Positions 44,113 through 52,818 of a stretch of DNA of 64,000 nt are shown here, in pieces. Numbering within the stretch: the stretch's first letter is position 1; each line of letters opens with the position of its first letter. This DNA is from Oribacterium sp. C9. Lineage in GTDB: Bacteria > Bacillota > Clostridia > Lachnospirales > Lachnospiraceae. The stretch is taken from the NCBI RefSeq assembly GCF_002007235.1, contig NZ_MUHW01000002.1, positions 62,001-126,000 of the forward strand, given 5' to 3'. The notes beneath the pieces are model-generated. The model made no database searches and had not been told where the DNA came from. It saw nothing but the letters and a program-made list of their open reading frames with translations. The position numbers and the translations under genes are program-made.

Positions 44113-45804
44113 TTATATCAACTGTTTAACATATCCGGCGATGTTATCTGCGTGATCCGAGATTCTCTCCAGATCACCGATTATATCCAGGAACACAACT
44201 CCCGCATCGGTTGTACACTCTCCCATGGACAGTCTCATCATATGATTCTGTCTCATTTCACGCTCCATGGCATCTACCTGATCCTCGGCCTTTGCCGTAT
44301 CAACCATCTCATCGATGCTTCCGTCTTCAAAAGCATTGAGAGAAAGACTGAAGCTTTCCTGCGCCTTGGACGAAATACGGTCGAGATCTGCGAGACCGTA
44401 ATCAGTGAACTCAGTCCTCTTATCATGGGCATACTTAGCCTTTTCAGCAATATTCTCTGCATGATCCCCTGCACGTTCTATGTCCGTAAGAGCATTTAAC
44501 ATGATTGTGACCTGAAGCTTCTGCTTGTCACTGAGGGAAAGCTTGTCAATCTTTATCAGATAGTCCGTAAGGAGATTTGTCATATGATCGATGATCTTCT
44601 CCCGGTCATAGACATTCTGTATCATATTCTCTCCATCATCGGTTATGGCATTGCATGCAGCGTTAATGTTTACCGCCACTACTCTTCCGAGATTCACCAC
44701 CTCACTCTTTGCCGCCGCAAGAGCGATAGCCGGTGACTCAAGCATACGCTCATCAAGATGTCTTCTGAGTCGCTGAGCCTCCTGATTGAGCTTATCTTCA
44801 ACAGTTTCATCTCCATCTTCCTTCTTCTCTTCAGGCACTATGGCACCGGAAAGATTAACCAGCAAGTCTCCAAGAGGGAAGAGAACCAGTGTACAGAGTG
44901 TATTGAAGATGGTATGAAATACTGATATCTCAACCGGTGATAGCTTTCCCATCATGAACTCAGGAACAAAGAAGGTTCCCATAAATATGATGGCTCCGAA
45001 CAGCACCGCGCCTGAGACGTTGAACAAAAGATGGATAACTGCTGCCCTTCTTGCTGTTCTGGTGGTTCCAGCTGAGGAGATCATGGCAGTTATACAGGTT
45101 CCAATATTCTGTCCGAGGGTGATATAAAATCCGGATGCTCTTGGAACTGCCCCCGCAAGAGCAAGGGTCTGAAGTATGGAAACCGAAGCCGCTGAAGACT
45201 GGATGATGCCTGTAACCACGGCTCCCACGAGTATTCCGAGTATAGGATTTCCTCCGATAGCTCTGAAAGCCTGTGAGAAGATCGGCGAATCCGCATAGGG
45301 AGCAACCGCACCTGACATAAAACCGAGACCTATAAATATAAATCCCACACCTATACAGAAATCCCCAAGCAGATCATCCGTCCCTTTTTTACCGAACAAT
45401 ATACGGAAGGCACCGAAGCCGACCAGTACCGGCGCAAAGAAATCCGGTTTTAAAACCGTAAGCATATCGCTGGATATCTGGGTAAGCGATACCATCCAGG
45501 CTGTGATGGTGGTACCGATATTGGCACCCATGATGATACCTACAGCCTGTGACAGGTTCATGATGCCGGCATTTACGAAGCCTACTACCATGACTGTGGT
45601 GGCTGATGAGGACTGAATGAGGGCAGTGATTCCCGCACCCAGAATAACTGCCATAAAACGGTTGCCTGTAACCATATCAAGAAACTTTGACATACGTGAT
45701 CCGGCAGCCTTTTGCATACCGTCGCTCATAACGGTCATGCCATAGAGAAACATCCCCAGTCCGCCGAACAGGCTAAAAATGCTCGATAAATGTTCTACTG
45801 TCAT
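44113..45804 (-). CDS. Na+/phosphate cotransporter with C-terminal PhoU domain
   Basis: NptA/YjbB-type Na/Pi cotransporter of 563 residues. The membrane half has the duplicated family motif (TALIQSSSATTVMVVGF and GIIQSSAASVSILQT), with about nine hydrophobic segments. From about residue 350 a soluble helical domain with PhoU-like repeats follows (INAACNAITDDGENMI and NALTDIERAGDHAENIAEKA, then DIIGDLERISDHADNIAGYV). It may import or export phosphate. Start has GAGGT. A good promoter and a hairpin-bearing leader precede it. Confidence 0.92.
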   Translation of the reverse strand: MTVEHLSSIFSLFGGLGMFLYGMTVMSDGMQKAAGSRMSKFLDMVTGNRFMAVILGAGITALIQSSSATTVMVVGFVNAGIMNLSQAVGIIMGANIGTTITAWMVSLTQISSDMLTVLKPDFFAPVLVGFGAFRILFGKKGTDDLLGDFCIGVGFIFIGLGFMSGAVAPYADSPIFSQAFRAIGGNPILGILVGAVVTGIIQSSAASVSILQTLALAGAVPRASGFYITLGQNIGTCITAMISSAGTTRTARRAAVIHLLFNVSGAVLFGAIIFMGTFFVPEFMMGKLSPVEISVFHTIFNTLCTLVLFPLGDLLVNLSGAIVPEEKKEDGDETVEDKLNQEAQRLRRHLDERMLESPAIALAAAKSEVVNLGRVVAVNINAACNAITDDGENMIQNVYDREKIIDHMTNLLTDYLIKIDKLSLSDKQKLQVTIMLNALTDIERAGDHAENIAEKAKYAHDKRTEFTDYGLADLDRISSKAQESFSLSLNAFEDGSIDEMVDTAKAEDQVDAMEREMRQNHMMRLSMGECTTDAGVVFLDIIGDLERISDHADNIAGYVKQLI

Positions 45805-45942
45805 ATAAACCTCTGCTTAATTCAAAAGTGTTTCATCGCAACAATCGGCGGGACCATATCATGTATTCATATGATTCCTGCCGTTTTCTGCCTCCTCAGT
45901 CCTGCATGTTATCCATCCTGAACAGGAAAGCAGGGCATTCAA

Positions 45943-45971
45943 ATTATAACAGAGGGCATTTTTTCTGTAAA
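45943..45971 (-). promoter_or_regulatory. Promoter of the Na/Pi transporter gene
   Basis: TTTACA, 17 bases, TATAAT. The leader of about 130 bases contains a CCTGC / GCAGG hairpin (near 45901-45934) and a longer one at about 45853-45875 with CGGC / GCCG ends. The rest of 45805-46115 holds only the amidase terminator. Confidence 0.82.
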
Positions 45972-46004
45972 CGACACGCCGTATTGTGTGTTTTTTTGAA
46001 CTAA

Positions 46005-46034
46005 AAAGTCCATGGCATCACTGCCATGGACTTT
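46005..46034 (-). terminator. Terminator of the amidase gene
   Basis: AAAGTCCATGGC / GCCATGGACTTT twelve-base-pair stem with a 6-base loop, followed by TTAGTTC and a poly-A stretch on the minus strand. Confidence 0.8.
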
Positions 46035-46115
46035 GGTTCTTTTATAATGTCTTTTCAAACTATCCAGGAAATCAATCCGGTTTTCCTGTCAAAATCATAT
46101 GATACCGATTTGATC

Positions 46116-46919
46116 TCAGGCAAAACCGTAGTATTTGTTTACTCCAAGGAGAAGTCCTGCTGCGAAGCTGTCACATGCTTCCTGAGAATGCTCTGTTGCC
46201 TTGTCCCCAAGCTCCACATCCACTGATGCGATGGTTGAGTATGCATTCTGAACAGTATCTGCATCTTTGCTTCCGCCTGAATATATCTTTATACCGCTTT
46301 CTCTGAGCCCCTCTATAAGATTCTCTCCCAGTCGCTCAGACTTCTTCCAGTAAGAGGCCACAGGTTCCATACCCTTAAGGGAGTCAGGCGCACTAAGATA
46401 AAATGCTCCTTTATCCTTGGAAGTGGAGTCAAAATGTATGGATATATGACAATCGGCCTTGTTGTTTGCGAGAACCGCTCTCGCCACATCATCAAGCTGC
46501 ACATCTTCACCGGTCCTTATCATGAGCACATCGTATCCGTCTGCAAGAAGCCTGTCCGCAAAGCTCTCGGCAATCTGCAGATTTACAGCTGACTCTGATG
46601 CCTTATCTGAAAAGGTCATTCCATCCGGTACAGCAGCTTCGGTCGTTGTCCCGCTGTTATCCCTGGCAGAGCCGTCAGGATGGGCGAGCACCTTAACTGC
46701 TTCACCGCCCTGTGTTCCATGCCCCGCATCTACAGCGATAGTTATATCCTTCCTGTTTGCAGCATCGCTGGAATAGAGCACAGCTTTCCCTGTATTTATC
46801 TTTGAATTATCAGCATACTTCCAGTCAAGATTCAATCCTATCTCCGTGGAAGCGAGTGTTGTCATACTCATAATAAGCGACAGCGTCATGGCCGCAAGCG
46901 CAACTTTAAACCTCTTCAT
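46116..46919 (-). CDS. Secreted N-acetylmuramoyl-L-alanine amidase (Amidase_3)
   Basis: Zinc amidase that cuts the bond between muramic acid and the stem peptide. The 267-residue protein has a signal peptide (VALAAMTLSLIMSMTTLAS), then the catalytic domain with AVDAGHGTQGG (zinc His), the glutamate in ASESAVNLQIA, SIHFDS (second zinc His) and VELGDKATEHSQEA with the catalytic glutamate. No wall-binding repeats are attached. GGAGAGG precedes the ATG. Confidence 0.93.
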   Translation of the reverse strand: MKRFKVALAAMTLSLIMSMTTLASTEIGLNLDWKYADNSKINTGKAVLYSSDAANRKDITIAVDAGHGTQGGEAVKVLAHPDGSARDNSGTTTEAAVPDGMTFSDKASESAVNLQIAESFADRLLADGYDVLMIRTGEDVQLDDVARAVLANNKADCHISIHFDSTSKDKGAFYLSAPDSLKGMEPVASYWKKSERLGENLIEGLRESGIKIYSGGSKDADTVQNAYSTIASVDVELGDKATEHSQEACDSFAAGLLLGVNKYYGFA

Positions 46920-47113
46920 TTTTCCTCTCCCTCAGTTACATACAGCTTCCATGCTCTATGTTTATACCTCAAGCAGAATCTCAAAAGTGTCCGAATATAC
47001 CCCCGATAACTCAAAAACAAACTCTAACCACACTCTGTTATCCAAACACTTATACTGTTGAAATCGACTATGATCTGCTTATTTATAAACCTGTATCGAG
47101 CATAGTTCAAAAA

Positions 47114-47151
47114 AAGAGGGACCGCAACCAACAATCGGTTACGTCCCTCTT
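47114..47151 (-). terminator. Terminator of uppP
   Basis: AAGAGGGA / TCCCTCTT stem with inner pairing, then seven T on the minus strand. Confidence 0.9.
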
Positions 47152-47168
47152 AAGGATTTCTTACACCC

Positions 47169-48008
47169 TCAGGAAGCCGCAGAAACAGCGAACCAGATGA
47201 GAACTATCAGTCCAATCACTATACGGTAATATCCGAATATAACAAAGCTGTTCTTGCGGATATACTTCATCAGGAAATTGATGCAGTATATGCTGACTGC
47301 ATAAGCAATGACCATTCCCAGCACCATATAGAACCATTGTACCCCATTAAATTCAGTGCCATGCTTAAGAAGCTTAAGAAAACTTGCCCCGAACATCACG
47401 GGTACTGAAAGGAAAAATGAGAATTCCGCAGCCGTTGTTCTGGAAACCCCCAGGATCATAGCTCCAATGATAGTTGAACCCGATCTCGAGGTTCCCGGTA
47501 TAAGGGCGAGACATTGGAACAGACCTATGAAAAGAGCTGTTCTCATATCAAGCTCATTTAAATTGCGTACGGAAAAGTCTGTATGTTCATTTCTTTTCTC
47601 TACAAGTATGAAAATCACGCCATAAATGATCAGTGCCAGCGCCACAACAAAGCCATTATAGAGATAGGTATCCAGGAAATCATCCAAAAGAAGACCGAAT
47701 ACCGCAGCCGGAAGACATGCAACGATGATCTTTATCCATAACTCTACCTTTGAACCTATGAGAACGATGCCTCCGTTCTTCTTTCTGCGTCCAAAGGGCC
47801 AAAGCTGCTTAAAGAATGTAGTTACTACAGCCATGATGGCTCCAAGCTGTATAACGACCTCAAAGACCTCATAGTACTCAGCCGGCTGGCGAAGCCTGAT
47901 TATGTCATTAACAAGTATCATATGCCCCGTTGATGAGACCGGAAGCCACTCAGTGAAGCCTTCCACAAGTCCAAACACAAGGACCTTTAAAATTTCAATA
48001 AAACTCAT
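47169..48008 (-). CDS. uppP: Undecaprenyl-diphosphatase UppP (BacA)
   Basis: Recycles the undecaprenyl pyrophosphate carrier for peptidoglycan and teichoic acid; excess UppP gives bacitracin resistance. The 279-residue membrane protein has the first motif VEGFTEWLPVSSTGH and the second PGTSRSGSTI, both part of the active site, with about eight membrane segments. AGGAGT precedes the ATG. It stands between the amidase and ung. Confidence 0.97.
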   Translation of the reverse strand: MSFIEILKVLVFGLVEGFTEWLPVSSTGHMILVNDIIRLRQPAEYYEVFEVVIQLGAIMAVVTTFFKQLWPFGRRKKNGGIVLIGSKVELWIKIIVACLPAAVFGLLLDDFLDTYLYNGFVVALALIIYGVIFILVEKRNEHTDFSVRNLNELDMRTALFIGLFQCLALIPGTSRSGSTIIGAMILGVSRTTAAEFSFFLSVPVMFGASFLKLLKHGTEFNGVQWFYMVLGMVIAYAVSIYCINFLMKYIRKNSFVIFGYYRIVIGLIVLIWFAVSAAS

Positions 48009-48124
48009 AATACACTCCTATTCCTAGAAGAAAACCATACTCGTACGATCAGCCGGAATACCTCAGGTCATACGGTCTTATAGTCCTCTTCGGTTTTCCA
48101 TGATCCGAAACCGCTTTTCTTAAC

Positions 48125-48796
48125 TTAAAGGTTCTCGATCTGCCAGTCAATAGGCTCTATGCCATGTTCCGTCAAAAATTCGTTAGTCCTTGAAAACGGC
48201 TTAGAACCGAAAAATCCGCGATAAGCACTTAAAGGGCTCGGGTGCGGCGCCTTTAGTATGAGATGCTTAGGATTTTTCAGCATGGATGCCTTCATCTGCG
48301 CCGGTCTTCCCCAAAGGATGAAAACAAGCGGTCGATCTACTTCATTAAGTACTTTTATGGCGGCATCCGTAAACTCTTCCCAGCCCATGCCTCTGTGACT
48401 GTTCGCCTGATGGGCTCTCACGGTAAGAACTGTATTCAGAAGCAGAACTCCCTGATCTGCCCACTTTTTCAGATAGCCGTTATTCGGAATATAGCATCCG
48501 AGATCACTGTTCAGTTCCTTATAAATATTCACAAGGGATGGTGGAATGTCTATCCCGGGCTTCACGGAAAAAGAGAGTCCATGAGCCTGCCCGGGCTCGT
48601 GATATGGATCCTGTCCAAGTATCACAGCCTTCACTCTGCTCAAAGGGGTGAACTCGAACGCATTGAATATATCCTCAGCCGGAGGATATATCTTCTCATT
48701 TCTGTACTCCTCGTTTACCCTGTCATACAGTTCCTTATAATACGTCTTGGCAAACTCAGGTTCAAGCGGTGTCTGCCAATCATTTGTTATCATCAT
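48125..48796 (-). CDS. ung: Uracil-DNA glycosylase
   Basis: Removes uracil from DNA as the first step of base excision repair. The 223-residue family 1 enzyme has GQDPYH with the catalytic aspartate, LLLNTVLTVRAHQANSHRG and the minor-groove loop HPSPLSAYRGFFG. The start overlaps the stop of the upstream phosphoesterase gene by four bases and has GGAG upstream, so translational coupling is likely. Confidence 0.97.
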   Translation of the reverse strand: MMITNDWQTPLEPEFAKTYYKELYDRVNEEYRNEKIYPPAEDIFNAFEFTPLSRVKAVILGQDPYHEPGQAHGLSFSVKPGIDIPPSLVNIYKELNSDLGCYIPNNGYLKKWADQGVLLLNTVLTVRAHQANSHRGMGWEEFTDAAIKVLNEVDRPLVFILWGRPAQMKASMLKNPKHLILKAPHPSPLSAYRGFFGSKPFSRTNEFLTEHGIEPIDWQIENL

Positions 48797-49500
48797 CTTT
48801 CTTCTCCATAGCTGCCATGGTAAAGCTTTTGTCGCTTGCCCATGGACACATTTTTATATAGATCATAGAGGAAGGAGCCTGTCTTTCCCTCCTCGGGGTG
48901 ATCACCTTTCTTCAGATCAATGCTGTATTTTCCGTAGGCGTTTATTATTGTGGTCCCGGAAGAATGGGTACGTACTCTTTCAAAATCGCCATAGGTCTTG
49001 TGCACATGCCCGTGAATCATATACTTCGGATGGTACTTTTCCAAAAGCTCATTGAAGCATTGGAATCCTCTGTGGGGAAGATCCTCCAGATCTCCGTAGC
49101 CCTTGGCCGGTGCATGTGTCAGGAGTATATCGAAACCGTTGTGGAGCTTTATACTGCCCCTCAGCCTGTCTATGCGCTTCTCCATCTCCCTTTCAGTGTA
49201 CATATAGGCTCCATCCTTATACTTCATGGAGCCTCCCAGACCAAGTATACGAAGCCCGTGATAGTCAAAGATCCTGTCGTCGGCACAATCACATCCGAGG
49301 GGAGGATCTGTCACATAATTTGTATCATGATTACCGGGAACATAGATAACCGGTGCATGCCCCACTGTAACCAGGAATTCAAGATATCTGGAATTCAGAT
49401 CACCTGCAGATATGATGAGGTCCACATCTTTAAGCTTCGAGTCATCATAGTAATCATATAGTGCTTTATCCTCTTCATCGGCCAACAGAAGAACCTTCAT
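48793..49500 (-). CDS. Metallophosphoesterase
   Basis: Calcineurin-like phosphoesterase of 235 residues. The metal and active-site motifs are seen as SAGDL, GNHD (VPGNHDTN), LTHAP and IHGHVHKT. The usual first DxH motif is altered: the start reads MKVLLLADEED with no histidine two residues after the first aspartate. Substrate unknown; family members act on nucleotides, phosphodiesters and proteins. It overlaps the BMP-domain gene upstream by 26 bases and ung downstream by four bases, making a tight three-gene unit. Confidence 0.88.
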   Translation of the reverse strand: MKVLLLADEEDKALYDYYDDSKLKDVDLIISAGDLNSRYLEFLVTVGHAPVIYVPGNHDTNYVTDPPLGCDCADDRIFDYHGLRILGLGGSMKYKDGAYMYTEREMEKRIDRLRGSIKLHNGFDILLTHAPAKGYGDLEDLPHRGFQCFNELLEKYHPKYMIHGHVHKTYGDFERVRTHSSGTTIINAYGKYSIDLKKGDHPEEGKTGSFLYDLYKNVSMGKRQKLYHGSYGEER

Positions 49501-51439
49501 CCGCCTTCTCCCCTCTGTTCATCATAAATCCACTCATGCGCATCAGTTCTATGGAACGCTGGTCAAATGCCTCCATCGGTGGTATGGTTCCCAGTACGTT
49601 ATCATTCAGCCAATGCATATTCACTATCTCTTCGCCTGTAAGTCTCGGCGCATCCGAATCCTTGATGATTCCTGTCTGACTGTACAGTTCACCGTCAAAA
49701 GGATTCAGTCTGTCCTCCATGACACCCTTTCTCAGTATCCTGAGCATCTTCTTTGTCGCATACCCGAGCTGTCTCGAAAGGATCACATCTATGACCCCTG
49801 ACTTCATACCGAACCAGAAATTAAGAGCTTTATGATCTCTCGTCAGCATGGAACTTCCCCAGGTACCGCAAAGAATAGAGTCAATGATTATCTCATAGAA
49901 CTTTCCCCAGTCAAAGATCGGCATGGCAATGTTTGAGACCACATCGCCGTCAGCCACCATGTAAACTCCGAATTCTCTGGATATACGCTTCGGAGGATTG
50001 ATCTCCGGTCCTGAGATGGTCATTATATTTTCATCTCTCAGCTCCTGTTTCCAGTCACCATCCTTGAGTCCCGTCCACTTGAGATGGACCCTTGCATAAG
50101 GATTCACCATCTGGGCACCTATGGCAAAGGCATTGACATTGGCAAGGGTGCCGTACTGAGGGCAAAGCTCAGCATAGCCTATATCGTTTCCGTCAGTGAC
50201 AGAAGCAGCCAGTGCCCCCATAAGATACTTTGCCTCATACATACGTCCATAATAGGTCCTTATGGTGTTGTAATTGGTATTGACCGAACAATTAAGTATG
50301 TATATATCAGGATGCTTTATCTGAGCCTTGACAGATGCCTCTATCATCATGGCCGTTGTAGTGAAGATGACATTGGCGCCTGTTTCGGAAGCTGCATCTA
50401 TAGCCTCGGAAACAAGCTTCGGCGTCTCACAGTTTTCAAACTTTATGGTATCCAGGCGCTCACCGAATTTATCCTTGAGATACTGCCGTCCCAGCTCATG
50501 TGCATACGCCCAGCTAGAGGTCTCGGCACTCTTCTCGTAAACAAAGGCAACCTTAAGGGTGTCCCCCTTGAAGCCCTTGTCCTGAGTTGTGAAAATACTG
50601 AAGATGTTAGGCTTGTCCTGTTTTTCCAGAACTTCGGGGTCTTTCACCAGACTCACATCCAAAGCATTCTTTAAAAACTCGTTCCAGATCTGATCCAGAT
50701 TACTTTCGATCTGAGCATTGGATACATCCTGAAGATTATACAGCCCGTAGATCGTGAGATAAAGCAGGAATGCATCGCCTCTTGTAACTTCCAGACGATT
50801 TCCTCCCTTTCGGTCGAAAACATCCGAAAATCTGTCAAAGGCCGACTTTACATTCTTCCTCATATCCATGTCCCAGGGCCTGGACATAGGAAGCCCCAGA
50901 ACATCACAAAGCTTCTGATATCGTCCTTCCTCGGAAAAACGAATTCCGTAGAAGCCCGCCGCCTTAAAGAACTCCACGAACTCATAATATATATTGTTCT
51001 CTTTCGTTCCGTTTCTTTCAGGAAGCAGTCTTATGACATCCGCAACTATGGACACGGCACCATTGAATTTGGAAACGGATACTCTTTTATTTCCTTCCTG
51101 CACATAAAAACGGTTCATGTATTCATAAACCAGTATCGGATCCCTTATTCCCTGATTGACGGCAGCATCATAAAGGATTCCCCATTTCAGCGCAAACTCG
51201 GTCTTCGCACTGAGAATAGGCATAAAATTGGTGGCAAATGACTCCTGTCTGCCTCTGGTCTTCGTTCCGGCTATGGCTGAAATAGGTATCTCCATAAGCC
51301 CCATATGATTCTCTGCAGAGATAGAGCCTTGTGAAATTATATCATCAAGCGCCGTAAGATAAGGGTAACGTCCCGATGCCACATCCTTACGGTACTGCCC
51401 GTCGCCAAGATGCTTGGCCTTTACATAATCATCTAACAT
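49475..51439 (-). CDS. Cytoplasmic BMP-domain (nucleoside-binding) protein with ParB-like N-terminal part
   Basis: About 654 residues without any signal peptide or lipobox. The C-terminal part (about 290-560) is a clear BMP/PnrA-type binding domain, with VAFVYEKSAETSSWAYAHEL, GRMYEAKYLMGALAAS and VNAFAIGAQMVNPYARVHLK. PnrA-like proteins bind purine nucleosides outside the cell in other bacteria. The N-terminal part contains RDPILVYEYMNRFYVQEGNK, which recalls the ParB/Srx substrate loop, followed by RVSVSKF and a helical middle region. The likely start is ATG 51439; the frame extends to a GTG at 51454. Probably an intracellular nucleoside sensor or scaffold; the function is inferred only from the fold. 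Confidence 0.75.
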   Translation of the reverse strand: MLDDYVKAKHLGDGQYRKDVASGRYPYLTALDDIISQGSISAENHMGLMEIPISAIAGTKTRGRQESFATNFMPILSAKTEFALKWGILYDAAVNQGIRDPILVYEYMNRFYVQEGNKRVSVSKFNGAVSIVADVIRLLPERNGTKENNIYYEFVEFFKAAGFYGIRFSEEGRYQKLCDVLGLPMSRPWDMDMRKNVKSAFDRFSDVFDRKGGNRLEVTRGDAFLLYLTIYGLYNLQDVSNAQIESNLDQIWNEFLKNALDVSLVKDPEVLEKQDKPNIFSIFTTQDKGFKGDTLKVAFVYEKSAETSSWAYAHELGRQYLKDKFGERLDTIKFENCETPKLVSEAIDAASETGANVIFTTTAMMIEASVKAQIKHPDIYILNCSVNTNYNTIRTYYGRMYEAKYLMGALAASVTDGNDIGYAELCPQYGTLANVNAFAIGAQMVNPYARVHLKWTGLKDGDWKQELRDENIMTISGPEINPPKRISREFGVYMVADGDVVSNIAMPIFDWGKFYEIIIDSILCGTWGSSMLTRDHKALNFWFGMKSGVIDVILSRQLGYATKKMLRILRKGVMEDRLNPFDGELYSQTGIIKDSDAPRLTGEEIVNMHWLNDNVLGTIPPMEAFDQRSIELMRMSGFMMNRGEKADEGSSVGR

Positions 51440-51461
51440 TTTTATTATCCACACATAAGAA

Positions 51462-51488
51462 CGGGACCAGACTTTCTGCCTGATCCCG
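51462..51488 (-). terminator. Terminator of the choline-binding protein gene
   Basis: CGGGATCAG / CTGGTCCCG stem with one wobble and a 9-base loop; the T-tract is short (TTCTTAT). It sits just before the BMP gene, so some read-through is likely. Confidence 0.65.
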
Positions 51489-51513
51489 AATTTGTAATCA
51501 CGTTCCTAAAGTA

Positions 51514-52746
51514 TCACTTTGGTCCCACTGTAAGTCCCTCATTAAGAGACGGAGTGCTGCTGGTATATACCGAGCTCTGTGTTGAGCTGTTATTTGTACT
51601 TACATTAACAGGTGCCGTAGAGCTTGCGATAACACTATTACCGGAGGATGTACTGCCTGATGAAGTTATCACATTCCCCGTAGAAGATGCAGGACCTCCT
51701 GTCACTGTTCCGGATGCCTGCGCAGTTGTGGTACCTGAGCTTGTGTTTGTAGTAACTGTAGTTGTAGTGGTAGTTACTGTAGTGCTGCCGTTACTGCTTG
51801 TATTGGTAGCACTGGTTGAACTCGAAGAGCCCGGAGACGATATGGTGTCTGAAGACGAAGTCTGTGTACTTCCTGTAGTGGCATGAGTAACTGTTATCCC
51901 GCTGACATTGCTCGTACATGCTCCATCGTTGTTGAAGCTGTACTCTGTATTGTCTATGGTGAGAGTCTTGCCCTTCGCCATCTTGCCGCTTTCCTTGTCA
52001 AGATAGTAGTAGGAGCCGTTATACTCAAGCCATCCTGTGACCATCTTGCCGTTCTGGGCAAAATAGTAATAATTATTGTCTATGGACTTCCAGCCCTGAG
52101 CCATCTTTCCATTCTCAGAATCAAGATAATACTTATTTCCGGAAGTATCTGTCTTCCAGCCTGTCTGCATAACTCCCTTGTTATTGAGATAATAATATGC
52201 GCCGTTGTTGGAATACCAGCCGGTCTGCATGACTCCGTTTGACTCGAAGCGATACCACTTTCCGTCTATCTTTGCCCAGGAATCCATGATAAGTGTTCCG
52301 TCACCCGGCTGGAAATAATACCACTTATCGTTAAGCTGTACCCAACCTGTACTCATAGCTCCGTCAGCCTTCAGATAATACCACTTCGTGTTGTCGTTCT
52401 CAGTGAGCTTCAACCATCCGGTCTGCATAACGCCGTCATCCTTCAGATAATACCACTTATCATCTATCTGTCTCCAGCCTGTAGCCATGAGACCATTGTT
52501 TCTGAAGTAGTGCCAGTTGTCATTGATCTTCTTCCAACCGGTCACCATATAACTGTCGCTTCCGATATAATAATATCCCGATGAAGTATGTATCCACTTA
52601 TTATGTATCTTCTCATTGGTTGAGTCGTCAACATAGTAATACTTACCGTCCTTCTGGCCCCAACCTGCAAATACAGCCGGCGCTATCGCCGTACATCCAA
52701 TGGCAAGACTCAGACCAACGACACTCAGTTTAGCTTTCATATTCAT
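51514..52746 (-). CDS. Secreted choline-binding-repeat protein with Ser/Thr-rich tail
   Basis: About 410 residues. A signal peptide (LSVVGLSLAIGCTAIAPAVFA) leads to 11-12 CW_binding repeats of about 20 residues (for example GWKKINDNWHYFRNNGLMAT), covering most of residues 28-280. The last 130 residues are low-complexity Ser/Thr/Asn with no enzyme domain and no sortase motif. Such repeats bind choline on teichoic acid in Streptococcus; the LicC-LicA fusion gene next to it supports a choline ligand here. GGAGG lies upstream; ATG 52746 and GTG 52752 are both possible starts. Confidence 0.88.
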   Translation of the reverse strand: MNMKAKLSVVGLSLAIGCTAIAPAVFAGWGQKDGKYYYVDDSTNEKIHNKWIHTSSGYYYIGSDSYMVTGWKKINDNWHYFRNNGLMATGWRQIDDKWYYLKDDGVMQTGWLKLTENDNTKWYYLKADGAMSTGWVQLNDKWYYFQPGDGTLIMDSWAKIDGKWYRFESNGVMQTGWYSNNGAYYYLNNKGVMQTGWKTDTSGNKYYLDSENGKMAQGWKSIDNNYYYFAQNGKMVTGWLEYNGSYYYLDKESGKMAKGKTLTIDNTEYSFNNDGACTSNVSGITVTHATTGSTQTSSSDTISSPGSSSSTSATNTSSNGSTTVTTTTTTVTTNTSSGTTTAQASGTVTGGPASSTGNVITSSGSTSSGNSVIASSTAPVNVSTNNSSTQSSVYTSSTPSLNEGLTVGPK

Positions 52747-52818
52747 AATCACAAGTCCTCCGCTAATTATCTAGATAAATATTAACACGCTGAATGTCGC
52801 ACGTTCTTATCTTTTACA

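Noticed and set aside
51440-51454. GTG start for the BMP-domain gene
   Set aside because: The ATG five codons later is the more usual start codon, and neither has a strong Shine-Dalgarno.
51554-51886. Val-rich plus-strand frame opposite the Ser/Thr-rich tail
   Set aside because: A by-product of the antisense of Ser/Thr codons; no start signals or homology.
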